Source of the DNA: JBELMB01 sp042088665
GTDB lineage: Bacteria > Pseudomonadota > Alphaproteobacteria > Rhodobacterales > Rhodobacteraceae
Direction: 5' to 3'
NCBI GenBank assembly: GCA_042088665.1
Contig: JBELMB010000030.1
Span: forward strand, 1-41,313
Length of the DNA: 41,313 nt
Position numbers and translations under genes: made by a program. The notes beneath the pieces are model-generated. The model ran no database searches, had not been told where the DNA came from, and saw only the letters and a list, made by a program, of their open reading frames with translations. Shown in pieces: positions 33,288-41,313 of the stretch (its first letter is position 1; each line of letters begins with the position of its first letter).

Positions 33288-34830
33288 CACGAAGCGCCCC
33301 AACTTCATCCTGTTCATGACCGACCAGCACCGGGCGGATTACCTTGGCTGCGCCGGTCATCCGGTACTCAAGACGCCGAACATCGACGCGCTGGCCGCCA
33401 GCGGCACGCAATGGTCACGGTTCTACGTGACCAGCCCGGTCTGCATGCCCAACCGCGCCAGTTTCATGACCTGCCGGATGCCTGCCAGCCACGGGGTGCG
33501 CTGCAACGGCATCCCGCTGGACCGCAAGAACGTGAGTTTCGTCGATCTTCTGCGCGACGCAGGCTACAAGACCGCGCTTATCGGCAAGAGCCACTTGCAG
33601 CCCTTCTCCGGCAATCCCCCGGCCCTGCCCCGGTCCGAGCCGCGCGAGGGCTTTCACCGCGCAAAAGGTCCGCTGTCGGAGGCGGTGCGCCATGATCTGG
33701 CCAGCTGCACGGCAGAGGATCCCGCGCACGACGCCTTTGATACGCCGCTGCCCTTTTACGGCTTTGACCATGTCGAACTGGTCACGCGGCACGGGGACCG
33801 AAACCTCGGCAACTACCGCAACTGGCTGCTGGAGCGCGCACCGGATGCCGAACAGCTGCTGGGCCCCGACAACCAACTGCCGCATGACTATACCTGCCCC
33901 CAGGCGGTCCGCACCGCCCTGCCCGAAGAATTATACGCCACCAGCTACATCGCGGAGCGCGCCGCGGCCTGGCTGGAGGCGCAGGAAAACTCGGATCAGC
34001 CGTATTTCCTGATGGTCTCCTTTCCGGACCCGCACCACCCGTTCAATCCGCCGGGGCGTTACTGGGACATGTACGACCCCGCCGACATGAAAGTGCCCGC
34101 CGCCCTGCAGACCGGGGATTGGACGCCGCCGCCCCATGTGGCCGCCGTGCTGGAGGCCCGCAGCAGCGGGCGCGCCAAACTCAAGGGCAAGAGCGCCATT
34201 GGCACAACCGTGCAAGAGGCCCGCGAGGCGCAGGCGCTGACATGCGGCATGATCTCGATGATCGACGACGCGGTCGGCCGCGTGCGCGCGGCGCCCGGCG
34301 CTCAAAGCGCGGTCACGGTCTTTACCACCGATCATGGCGATCATCTGGGGGACCATGGCATGCTGTTCAAGGGCGCCGCCGCCTATGAGGAGGTCACCCA
34401 TGTGCCCTTTATCTGGTCGGACCCGGACCGGCCCGGCCCGGCCGAGATCAGCGACATCGGCCAGACCCATGACATTGGCACGACAATCCTTGAACGGGCG
34501 CGGGTCGAACCGGCCATCGGGATGCAGGGGGTCTCGCTTCTGGAAGGCGGGCGGTCCACGGCGCTGATCCAGTATGACCATCAGGAAATGAACCCGGTGC
34601 TGGGACGGCCACCGCGCGTGCACACCCTGCGGCACAACCACTGGCGGCTGTCGCTGTTCGATGGGGTCACATGGGGGGAACTCTACGACCTCGATGCAGA
34701 TCCCGAAGAGTTGGTGAACCTCTGGGACGACCCGGCCCATGGCGCCACGCGGTCCGCACTGATCGAACGCATGGCGCGTCTGCAGATCACGCAGGCGAAT
34801 GAATTCCCCTACCCCACGGCCTATGCCTGA
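33271..34830 (+). CDS. Sulfatase-family hydrolase (Cys-type, C-M-P-N-R)
   Basis: 519 residues. F-M-T-D-Q-H-R-A-D-Y near the start carries the first metal ligand. Cys58 in V-C-M-P-N-R-A-S-F-M-T lies in the C-x-P-x-R signature for formylglycine conversion. G-K-S-H-L (about 110) and T-T-D-H-G-D-H-L-G-D-H-G provide the remaining metal and phosphate/sulfate-binding residues. The following residues read T-C-R where most members have T-G-R. No signal peptide, so cytoplasmic. The start overlaps the permease stop by 17 bases, coupling desulfation to import. Likely substrates are alkyl or aryl sulfate esters; phosphodiester or phosphonate activity is possible in this superfamily. Confidence 0.9.
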   Translation: MPKQPDTKRPNFILFMTDQHRADYLGCAGHPVLKTPNIDALAASGTQWSRFYVTSPVCMPNRASFMTCRMPASHGVRCNGIPLDRKNVSFVDLLRDAGYKTALIGKSHLQPFSGNPPALPRSEPREGFHRAKGPLSEAVRHDLASCTAEDPAHDAFDTPLPFYGFDHVELVTRHGDRNLGNYRNWLLERAPDAEQLLGPDNQLPHDYTCPQAVRTALPEELYATSYIAERAAAWLEAQENSDQPYFLMVSFPDPHHPFNPPGRYWDMYDPADMKVPAALQTGDWTPPPHVAAVLEARSSGRAKLKGKSAIGTTVQEAREAQALTCGMISMIDDAVGRVRAAPGAQSAVTVFTTDHGDHLGDHGMLFKGAAAYEEVTHVPFIWSDPDRPGPAEISDIGQTHDIGTTILERARVEPAIGMQGVSLLEGGRSTALIQYDHQEMNPVLGRPPRVHTLRHNHWRLSLFDGVTWGELYDLDADPEELVNLWDDPAHGATRSALIERMARLQITQANEFPYPTAYA

Positions 34831-34924
34831 GGTGGACTTCGGGTGACGGGGACCATCCCATGCGACGGGCCATTGGCGTGTTGCAGGGACGTGGCGGGCG
34901 CTGGTTTTGCGGCAGGCTCCCGTC

Positions 34925-34940
34925 GGGGCACCTTTGCCCC
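34925..34940 (+). terminator. Short GC hairpin after the second sulfatase gene
   Basis: GGGGCA (34925-34930) and TGCCCC (34935-34940) form a perfect 6-bp stem with loop CCTT, about 95 bases after the sulfatase stop. No T-run. The rest of 34831-35098 holds no supported gene. Confidence 0.25.
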
Positions 34941-35098
34941 CCGCGCCGAAAGAGCGGCAACAGACCCCGCATTCGGCAACAGGCTGGCCACGTGTCCGAT
35001 GGGCGCGCGATCAAGCGCGCCGTCCTGCAAACAGCGCAAAGCCGTGACCTGATGGCCAGTCGGACCCATGTCGGGATCCATCGCCTGAACCCTCGGCG

Positions 35099-35983
35099 TC
35101 AGACCTCGCGCCGCCCTCTCAGCATGTCTTCGTGGGGGGCACCGCGCGCCAGCGCCTTCGCTCCGGGCCGCCCAGCCACGAACCGGGGTCCGGCAAAGAC
35201 ACCGAACCGTCTGCGCATGTAGCGGATGCAATCGACGTTGGATTGCAGGCGTGTCTGCCCTTCGACCGTCATCTCGCAAAGCGCGTCGACATGGTGCAGC
35301 CATTCCCCCGCGACCTGAACAGGCCGCGCGCCGAGATCCGAACGCCCCCGGGTCGAGAGGACGTCGTGGCCGTTCTTCTGGCAAATCCCCGACAGCCAGA
35401 CGTCATCCACGGCCCAATGCGGACCGGGAATGTCAAAGCCGACCGCATCGATGAAATGCGGGCGGATCAAAACGCCGCCCAACCCCTCTGCCACATCGCA
35501 GTGGTGATGATCCCGACGCATCGGCTTCCACATACCCAGCGACGCCGCGCGCCCGGCCCGGTAGAGCGGCCCCTTGCGCTTCCAGCGCAACTGCGTCTCC
35601 CATCGCCGCGACGAGACGCAGCTTTCGGCCACGACGGCCTCGGGGTGACGCTGCGCAACAGAGACCAGCCTGCGCAACCAGCCCGGATCATACTCGTGGT
35701 CGTCATCGCAATAGACGATCATCACGTCCTGACCGCGGTAGCGCGCCACCGTGGGCAAAACCTTGGTCGCCGGGCCAAGGTCCTCATCTTGCAGGAAAAG
35801 CGCGCAGCCCTTGGGCAGATCCGCCGCTGCGATGTGGCCCATGTCGCGCCGGGAATACTGCCTTGGAATGTTCAACTCGATGGCGTCCGGGACAAGGTCC
35901 TGCCGGTGCAGGCTGTCAAGCGTCCGGTGCAAGCTGGCAACGCGAGACGGCACGGTTGTCAATGACACCACGATTCTGGACAT
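35099..35983 (-). CDS. Glycosyltransferase family protein
   Basis: 294 residues. It starts M-S-R-I-V-V-S-L-T-T-V-P-S-R, a typical beginning of this group of glycosyltransferases. Y-C-D-D-D-H-E-Y (91-98) has the D-x-D-like nucleotide-sugar and metal motif. W-A-V-D-D-V-W-L-S-G further on is the usual second acidic motif. I chose the ATG at 35983 because a GAGGTGGG-type ribosome site precedes it; the frame is open seven codons upstream. It is not obviously linked to the catabolic genes on its left and may be a stand-alone cell-surface or exopolysaccharide gene. Donor and acceptor are unknown. Confidence 0.8.
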   Translation of the reverse strand: MSRIVVSLTTVPSRVASLHRTLDSLHRQDLVPDAIELNIPRQYSRRDMGHIAAADLPKGCALFLQDEDLGPATKVLPTVARYRGQDVMIVYCDDDHEYDPGWLRRLVSVAQRHPEAVVAESCVSSRRWETQLRWKRKGPLYRAGRAASLGMWKPMRRDHHHCDVAEGLGGVLIRPHFIDAVGFDIPGPHWAVDDVWLSGICQKNGHDVLSTRGRSDLGARPVQVAGEWLHHVDALCEMTVEGQTRLQSNVDCIRYMRRRFGVFAGPRFVAGRPGAKALARGAPHEDMLRGRREV

Positions 35984-36004
35984 GTCCCACCTCGCTTGAC
36001 GCAA

Positions 36005-36575
36005 CGGGCTTGGCCTGCCCTCGCGGGATTTAATTGCACCTCAGGTGCCTCAACACAAGTGGCGAGGCGGCTCCCGCACATGGGTTCATTGCGGTGCGGG
36101 TCGAGGCTCGTTTGCCATGCGCCATCGCGCGCCGCGAGGTCGCCAAGCCCCCCGCGGGAAGAGAGGATCTGCCCGGGCCCGCCCCACCGGTTGGCACGAG
36201 AGGTTCGCACAAGGGGGCGGCTCTTGCGCGTTCCGTTTTGGCAAGCGTCGCACCGCCCTCACATGCCCGAGGGTGCAGATCGCGCGCCTTGGATGGCTAC
36301 CCCAAACAGCCCGCCGCAAGATCCCGGGGAAAGGCGATGTCGCCGCGGCCCACCGGGGAGTTGGACAGGCCAGGACGCGGCACAGGCGGTGCATTGGCCA
36401 CTCAGCCAAGCGCGCGGCGAAACGGGCTGCATCAGTCATCGGTGAACCGCACCTTGACGCAAACGCGCGCCGCGTCGTTGACCAAGGCGTCTGGCGCGGA
36501 GCCCCCTCGTGACGCAGGCAGACGACCGACCCCAAAAGCAACCGCACCCCGGGCGACCGGTCGGGGGCCGCGTGG
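36005..36575. other. 571 bases without a supported gene
   Basis: GC-rich DNA between two minus-strand genes. All open frames here are proline/arginine/alanine-rich translations without recognisable domains or ribosome sites. No repeat, RNA gene or clear promoter was seen. Confidence 0.5.
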
Positions 36576-37586
36576 TCAAGCCTCTGCGACCACGTCCTGC
36601 ACCACCAGCGCCAGCAAATCGCCCCGCCGCACGCGCCCGCGGCAGGTATGCGCCAGCACGAACCCATCTGCGGGAAAATGCAAGGCCTGCGAGGCGCGCT
36701 CTGGCGCGTCGGGGAAATGCAGCCAGCCCGCCGGATCGCCCGCCCGCACCTCCTGCCCGGCCGTGACGGCCCGATCATACAGCCCGTCAAAGGGCGCAAA
36801 GACGCCATGCTGGGCCGATGCAATCGTGACGTGCCGGGCCTGCACCGGCGCGGGCGCCGCGCCCACCAGCCCAAGATGCGCAAGGCACCGCAGCAATCCC
36901 GCTTCGGTCGCGTCGGTGATCCCCGGATCGACACCGCCACCGCCCCCCAGTTCCGTGGCGATCATCGGCACGCCCGCGCGTTCTGCCGCCCCATTCACCG
37001 AGCGGCTGTCATTGTGCACGCCCAACTCCCAGATCAGGGGCATCCCGAAGGCGCGCGCAAGCGCAAGGTTGGCAGCATCCAGAACCGGGTCCGCCACCCG
37101 CGTGGCCAAGGCACAGGGCGCAAAGAACGACGCCTTGCCGCCGGAATGCAGATCAATGGCCGCATCACATGTGGGCAGCAGGACGCGCTCGATGTAATCC
37201 GCGATCATCGCCGTGGGCCCGCCGTCAGGGTCCCCCGGAAAAGCCCGGTTGAGATTTCCCCCGTCCAGCGGCGAGACCCGCGCGGAGACGTCAAAGGCCG
37301 GTGCATTCAGCCCCGGGATCAGGATCACCTGCCCCCGCAGCGCCGCCGGGTCCAGCGTGCCGGCCAGCCGCATCATCGCCGACGGGCCTTCGAATTCATC
37401 GCCATGGGTGCCACCGGTGATCAGAACGCGCGGGCCCGCGCCGCCCTTCAGGCTGATCACCGGGATCGGGTGATACCCAAGGGGCACTCTGTTGTCCGAG
37501 TGGCGCAGCCAGAGATCGCCCACCTGCCGGCCCGGCAGATCAAGGTCCAGGTTCAGATACAGGCGGCTTTCGGGCGGTGATGACAT
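36576..37586 (-). CDS. AstE/aspartoacylase-family zinc deacylase (DoeB-like)
   Basis: 336 residues. Zinc ligands: His61 and Glu64 in G-T-H-G-D-E-F-E-G, and His147 in D-L-H-S-G-G. N-L-N-R-A-F-P-G (111-118) is the substrate-binding arginine region. A C-terminal beta-domain follows. The pattern is close to DoeB, which removes the acetyl group from N-acetyl-diaminobutyrate in ectoine breakdown, and to succinylglutamate desuccinylases. The ATG at 37586 has AAGGAG about seven bases upstream. It is divergent from the aminotransferase/decarboxylase operon with 105 bp between. It probably frees an amino acid that the aminotransferase then uses. Confidence 0.88.
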   Translation of the reverse strand: MSSPPESRLYLNLDLDLPGRQVGDLWLRHSDNRVPLGYHPIPVISLKGGAGPRVLITGGTHGDEFEGPSAMMRLAGTLDPAALRGQVILIPGLNAPAFDVSARVSPLDGGNLNRAFPGDPDGGPTAMIADYIERVLLPTCDAAIDLHSGGKASFFAPCALATRVADPVLDAANLALARAFGMPLIWELGVHNDSRSVNGAAERAGVPMIATELGGGGGVDPGITDATEAGLLRCLAHLGLVGAAPAPVQARHVTIASAQHGVFAPFDGLYDRAVTAGQEVRAGDPAGWLHFPDAPERASQALHFPADGFVLAHTCRGRVRRGDLLALVVQDVVAEA

Positions 37587-37691
37587 CTGCGGCTCCTTCG
37601 GCTGATACAGGTGTTATGGCATGGCCCGGACGAACACGGCAGTTTTCTTCTGCCCGGAACCGGCGCATGTTGCGGACCAAAGGAGTACGCG

Positions 37692-38810
37692 ATGCCCGGC
37701 CCCAGCCCGATCTCAACCTCTCAGCCTGTTCCCCGCGCGGGACTGGAGCGCATCAAGGCGCATATGGTCGCCCCGCCGGTACAGTCCCCGGGACAGGAAT
37801 TGCTGGCACTGCATTCCAACGAAAGCGCCTACGGACCCAGCCCAAGGGCCGCAGAGGCCGCGCGGCAGGCGGTCACCGGGATCGAACGCTATTTCGAGTT
37901 TCCGGACCGGTTGATGGCCCCCGCCATCGCCGCGCGCTTTGGACTGGACCCGGAACGCATCATTTGCGGACAGGGCTCTGACGACCTGCTGGCCCGCGTG
38001 GCACGCGCCTACCTCGGCCCGGGGGAGACATTGCTGCGCAGCGCGCATGGCTACCTCAAGGTGCCAAATTACGCCCATGCCTGCGGGGCAGAGGCGATCT
38101 CTGTGCCCGATGACGCCTTTGTGCCCTCTGTGGACCGGTTGATCGATGCGGTTGACGCGCGCACGCGGATCGTCTTTCTCGCCAATCCCGAAAACCCGGC
38201 GGGCACGCATCTGCCGGGCGCAGAGGTCCGCCGCCTGCATGCTGCCCTGCCCGGGCACGTGATGCTGATCCTCGACAGCGCCTATGAGGAATATGTCGAC
38301 GCACCGGGGCACGAGTCCCCCCACCATCTGGTGGAGGCATTCGACAATGTCGTGATGACGCGCAGCTTTTCCAAGATCTTTGGCCTTGCGGGCGCGCGGG
38401 TCGGCTGGCTTTACGGGCCGCCCGCGGTGGTCGATATCCTGCGCCGGATCGGGCTGACCTTTCCGGTGGCCGCGCCTTCGGCCGCTGCCGCGCTGGCCGC
38501 GCTGGAGGATCACGCGCATACCGAACATGTCCGCCGCGAGACGATCAGCGAACGCCGTCGGCTGCATGAGGCCCTGTCCGGCCTCGGACTGGAACCGGTG
38601 CCCAGCCAGACCAACTTTGTGCTGTGTGGATTTCCCGATCCGGCGCGGTCCGCCGCACAGGCGGCGGACTGGCTTGCGGCGCAGGGCATCCTTGTCCGGC
38701 AACTCGCGGCTCCGGCGCTGGCGGATCATCTGCGCATCACCCTTGGCCTGCCTGCTCACAATGACGCCGTGATCCGGGAACTGGCCGGTTTTCTCGGGGC
38801 CCGCGCGTGA
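37692..38810 (+). CDS. PLP-dependent aminotransferase, HisC-like
   Basis: 372 residues, class I/II aminotransferase of the histidinol-phosphate type. L-H-S-N-E-S-A-Y-G-P-S near 40-50, N-P-E-N-P-A-G-T (165-172), D-S-A-Y-E-E-Y with Asp195 and Tyr198, and the PLP lysine Lys228 in R-S-F-S-K-I-F-G-L-A-G-A-R-V-G-W are all present. The ATG at 37692 follows AAAGGAG. HisC-like enzymes bind anionic side chains (phosphate), which suits phosphonate or sulfonate amino acids. The next two genes overlap it and encode a sulfo/phosphonopyruvate decarboxylase, so it most likely makes the 3-sulfo- or 3-phosphono-pyruvate (inference). A true HisC in histidine synthesis is less likely here. Confidence 0.88.
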   Translation: MPGPSPISTSQPVPRAGLERIKAHMVAPPVQSPGQELLALHSNESAYGPSPRAAEAARQAVTGIERYFEFPDRLMAPAIAARFGLDPERIICGQGSDDLLARVARAYLGPGETLLRSAHGYLKVPNYAHACGAEAISVPDDAFVPSVDRLIDAVDARTRIVFLANPENPAGTHLPGAEVRRLHAALPGHVMLILDSAYEEYVDAPGHESPHHLVEAFDNVVMTRSFSKIFGLAGARVGWLYGPPAVVDILRRIGLTFPVAAPSAAAALAALEDHAHTEHVRRETISERRRLHEALSGLGLEPVPSQTNFVLCGFPDPARSAAQAADWLAAQGILVRQLAAPALADHLRITLGLPAHNDAVIRELAGFLGARA

Positions 38811-39322
38811 CCGCGCCCGAAGCCCCCTCTGGCGCAGCACTGATTGCCGCGATCAAATCCGCGCGCGTGCGCGAGATCGTCGCCCTGCCCGACATCGTGA
38901 CCAGCGCGGGTCTCCTTTGGCCCGTGTCGACCGACCCGGAGCTGCGCCTGACCCGCATCTGCAAGGAGGACGAAGGCGTCAGCATTTGCGGCGCCATGTC
39001 CTACAATGGCACCCGGGCCGTGCTGATGATGCAGCAGACCGGCCTGATGGATTCGCTCAACGCCATCCGCGCCATCGGGGTCGATTACCAACTGCCCGTC
39101 GTGATGATGGTCGGCCTGCAGGGCAAGGAGCCGGACCGCCCCCCGGAGGCCTCGGCCTCTTACGGCGTGCGCATCGTGCGTCCGGTGCTGGACGCCATGG
39201 GCCTGCCCCATTCGCTGATCGAAGGTCCCGCCGACGTGGCCCCGATCCCCGACCGCATCGAGGCCGCCTATCGCGGCAGCCACCCCCATGTGTTCCTGAT
39301 CGGAAGGGCCCCGACCCCGTGA
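38807..39322 (+). CDS. comD: Sulfopyruvate decarboxylase alpha subunit-like (TPP-binding N-terminal half)
   Basis: 171 residues, the size of ComD. K-E-D-E-G-V-S-I-C-G-A-M-S-Y holds the catalytic glutamate (Glu56) that activates thiamine diphosphate, as in phosphonopyruvate decarboxylases (E-G-x-A-x-x-A-A-G-Y). Further on, Q-Q-T-G-L-M-D-S-L-N-A-I is typical of the PYR domain. The start is a GTG in a four-base GTGA overlap with the aminotransferase stop. It should pair with the next gene product to form one active enzyme that turns sulfopyruvate into sulfoacetaldehyde, or phosphonopyruvate into phosphonoacetaldehyde. Confidence 0.85.
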   Translation: MTAPEAPSGAALIAAIKSARVREIVALPDIVTSAGLLWPVSTDPELRLTRICKEDEGVSICGAMSYNGTRAVLMMQQTGLMDSLNAIRAIGVDYQLPVVMMVGLQGKEPDRPPEASASYGVRIVRPVLDAMGLPHSLIEGPADVAPIPDRIEAAYRGSHPHVFLIGRAPTP

Positions 39323-39894
39323 CCATGCCCCGAGACGCCGCGCTGCGCGCATTGATCCCCCATGTCGCCGGGCGTGACATCGTCGTTGCCGTGTACCAGA
39401 CGAATTTCGACTGGATGGCGCTCGCCCCGCGGGATCTGAACTATGTGGCCGTCGGCGCCATGGGACAGGCCAGTTCGCACGGGCTGGGGCTGGCGCTGGC
39501 CAACCCGGGGCGGCGGGTCTTTGTGTTTGACGGGGACGGCAGTCTGTTGATGAACCTTGGGTCGCTGGTGACCATCGCGGGCGCTGCGCCGGAGAACCTG
39601 TATCACTTTGCCTTCGTCAACCGCACCTACGAAGTGAACGGCGCGCACCCGCTGCCCAATGCGGAGCAGGTCGATTTTGCCGGGTTTGCGCGCTCAGCGG
39701 GCTATGCCGGCAGCCGCGGGTTTGACGATCTGGCGGGCTTTGAGGCGGCGCTGCCCGGACTGCTGGCGCTGCCGGGGCCTCAGATGACCGCGCTGGAGAT
39801 CCATCCCGGCGCCCCCCACCCACGGGACTACGACTATATTCACGGCGCGCAGGCCCGGACACGGTTCCGCACCGCGCTGAACCGCGACGCCTGA
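39319..39894 (+). CDS. comE: Sulfopyruvate decarboxylase beta subunit-like (TPP-binding C-terminal half)
   Basis: 191 residues. The thiamine diphosphate/magnesium motif G-D-G-S-L-L-M-N-L-G-S-L followed by N-R-T-Y-E-V-N-G is clear, and G-A-M-G-Q-A-S-S-H-G-L-G-L-A lies before it, as in the PP domain of ComE and phosphonopyruvate decarboxylase. I chose the GTG at 39319, which overlaps the previous stop (GTGA) and has GGAAGGG ten bases upstream; the ATG at 39325 is the alternative. Sulfo- versus phosphono-pyruvate specificity cannot be read from the sequence. No Xsc, sulfoacetaldehyde dehydrogenase or PhnX gene is in the window. Confidence 0.85.
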   Translation: MTMPRDAALRALIPHVAGRDIVVAVYQTNFDWMALAPRDLNYVAVGAMGQASSHGLGLALANPGRRVFVFDGDGSLLMNLGSLVTIAGAAPENLYHFAFVNRTYEVNGAHPLPNAEQVDFAGFARSAGYAGSRGFDDLAGFEAALPGLLALPGPQMTALEIHPGAPHPRDYDYIHGAQARTRFRTALNRDA

Positions 39895-39997
39895 AACGCC
39901 CGAGTCGCCCGAGACGATCACGAACGGGTCTGAAACCCTTGGGGGCTTGCCGCTCGGGCCAGAGATCCGGGCGTCGAACTGTTCACCACCGGCGCTG

Positions 39998-41313
39998 TCA
40001 GATCTGGCCCGTTTGCCCCTGCGCCGCGCCGGACCAGAGCCCGCCCATCGCGCCGCGCGCCACATGGACGGCAATGGCAAAGCCCAATCCGACGCCGGTC
40101 ACCACCGCACCCGCCACGCCCAGCCAGACCCCCAGAACACCCATCCCGAGCACCCCCACAAAGAGCCAGACAAAGAACGCAATCCCAAAGGCTTGCCGGT
40201 AGAGGCTGATCCAAAGCGTCCAGATCGGCTGCTTCATCGCTTGCAAAAAGGCCGTGATCGCGAAGAGCGCCATATAGGCCGGCAGGATGAAGCTTTCGAC
40301 ACGCAGATACAGCAGGCCCACATGCACCACCTCCGGGTCATCGGTGAACAGGTGCAGGATCGGCCCGCCCAGCAGCCAAAGGATCGGAAAGGCCGCCAGC
40401 GTCATGATCCCGCCAATCGTCAGGCAGGACCGGAACGCGGCGCGCACGCGGTCAAAATCCCCCGCGCCAAAGTTCTGCGCCGCAATGGGCAAAAGCGCGT
40501 TGGTCACGCCCATGATCGGCAAGAGCAGGATCTGTTCCAGCCGGATCGCCACGCCGTAACCGGCAATCGCGTGCTCGCCAAACCCCTTGAGCGCGAACTG
40601 CACCACAAAGGCGGACAGGATCATCACGAGAAAGGAAAAGCTGGTCGGCATCGCCTGCAGGGCAATCACGCCAAAGGCTCCGCGCTCGGGCGTGCAGCGA
40701 CGGGGCGTGACGCCCTTCATGACCGGCAATTGCGCCACGCGGACCAGCAAGAAGACCATGACGCCGGTCTGGCTGAGCACCGTGGAGACCGCCAGTCCGT
40801 CAAATCCCATCCCGCCCCACAACCCAGGCACACCGAAAATGCACAACGGATTCAGCACGATATTGGCAAAGAAGGCCACCATCAGCGCGCGCTGCCACGA
40901 CCGTGCGTCGCCATGCGCCTGCAGGATCCCGTTGCAAGTGAACGCCAGCAGGAACCCCGGCATCGCCAGTGACAACCACAGGTAATAGCGGACACCGGCC
41001 TCGCGGTAGGGACCCGGCTCTGACACCGCCTCGATCACCCTCGGTCCGTACCAGGTCCCGGCGATGATCAACACCACGGCCGCCACGCAGGCCAGCACCA
41101 GCCCCTGGGTGGCCATCCGGCCTGCTTCGGCCTCGTCGCCACGGCCCAGCGCGTTGCCCACCAGCGCGCCCATGGCCGCCGAAAGGCCGATCCCCGCGGA
41201 CATCGCAATGAAAAACGCCTGAAATCCCAGCGCCAGCCCGGCCTGCGCGCTGGTCGACAGGATCCCGGCGAAATACATGTCCACCACGTTGTAAAGCGTG
41301 TTGAACAGCATCC
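39998..41313 (-). CDS. MATE-family multidrug/metabolite efflux protein, N-terminus beyond window
   Basis: At least 437 residues, with the start beyond base 41313. Multiple membrane helices in the two-bundle MATE arrangement. Typical phrases are N-V-V-D-M-Y-F-A-G near the visible start, G-I-G-L-S-A-A-M-G-A-L-V-G-N-A-L-G-R-G and, in the second half, L-L-P-I-A-A-Q-N-F-G-A-G. It exports organic cations or metabolites using a sodium or proton gradient. It is convergent with the decarboxylase operon (103 bp between). A functional link to that operon is possible but not shown. Confidence 0.92.
   Translation of the reverse strand, partial: MLFNTLYNVVDMYFAGILSTSAQAGLALGFQAFFIAMSAGIGLSAAMGALVGNALGRGDEAEAGRMATQGLVLACVAAVVLIIAGTWYGPRVIEAVSEPGPYREAGVRYYLWLSLAMPGFLLAFTCNGILQAHGDARSWQRALMVAFFANIVLNPLCIFGVPGLWGGMGFDGLAVSTVLSQTGVMVFLLVRVAQLPVMKGVTPRRCTPERGAFGVIALQAMPTSFSFLVMILSAFVVQFALKGFGEHAIAGYGVAIRLEQILLLPIMGVTNALLPIAAQNFGAGDFDRVRAAFRSCLTIGGIMTLAAFPILWLLGGPILHLFTDDPEVVHVGLLYLRVESFILPAYMALFAITAFLQAMKQPIWTLWISLYRQAFGIAFFVWLFVGVLGMGVLGVWLGVAGAVVTGVGLGFAIAVHVARGAMGGLWSGAAQGQTGQI

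Noticed and set aside
17253..34830. Prophage or transposon origin of the island
   Set aside because: No integrase, transposase, terminal repeats or tRNA boundary are visible in the window.
36034..37197. 387-codon plus-strand frame
   Set aside because: Mostly antisense to the deacylase gene with Pro/Arg/Ala-rich translation. The minus-strand protein has full zinc-site motifs.

Overview
The window reads as a high-GC alphaproteobacterium, most likely Rhodobacteraceae (Roseobacter group). This is inferred from codon use, two TRAP transporters of different classes, an RTX-type giant secreted protein and a sulfonate/phosphonate-type decarboxylase pair. No rRNA or tRNA gene is present to fix the taxon. 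It is a draft sequence: exactly 100 N (24733-24832) mark a scaffold gap inside a 14-bp tandem repeat.

Left end (1-3134): a cut-off Tat-exported intradiol-dioxygenase-like protein, then a LysR regulator divergent from a GMC flavoprotein oxidoreductase. Next (3285-16181, minus strand) is one giant gene of about 12.9 kb for a type I-secreted RTX protein. It has about 42 short repeats around a G-G-[FYW]-V-V-x-W core, six longer ~170-residue modules, cadherin-like domains, calcium-binding RTX repeats and a C-terminal secretion signal. Five lesions break it: a short deletion near 15890, a C9 tract (one C too many) at 15623-15631, an in-frame TAG at 14289-14291, a one-base loss near 10461-10466 and a one-base gain near 4248. 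I call it a pseudogene or possibly a phase-variable gene. About 1 kb without a supported gene follows.

Centre (17253-34830): a catabolic island. It holds a YciI-like protein; a plus-strand operon of FAH-family hydrolase, nitroreductase, OsmC, DctPQM-type TRAP transporter and hydroxyquinol-type intradiol dioxygenase; a GntR/FCD regulator; an MhpA-like FAD hydroxylase; a sulfatase; a GST-like protein; a TAXI-type TRAP transporter with fused DctQM permease; and a second sulfatase. A near-palindromic 12-bp motif, AAAATCGATATT, occurs identically in the three main divergent promoter regions of this island. It is the best candidate operator for the island's GntR regulator. The YciI/GST/hydroxyquinol-dioxygenase set resembles the known TftG/TftF/TftH enzymes of chlorinated-phenol degradation. 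Together with two sulfatases and two TRAP systems it suggests uptake, desulfation, hydroxylation and ring cleavage of a substituted, perhaps sulfated, aromatic. The substrate is unknown.

Right end (35099-41313): a glycosyltransferase-like protein; a zinc deacylase of the AstE/DoeB type divergent from a tightly overlapping trio (HisC-like aminotransferase, ComD-like and ComE-like halves of a TPP decarboxylase); and a MATE-family exporter cut by the window end. The deacylase, aminotransferase and decarboxylase together look like a short route from an N-acylated sulfonated or phosphonated amino acid to an aldehyde.
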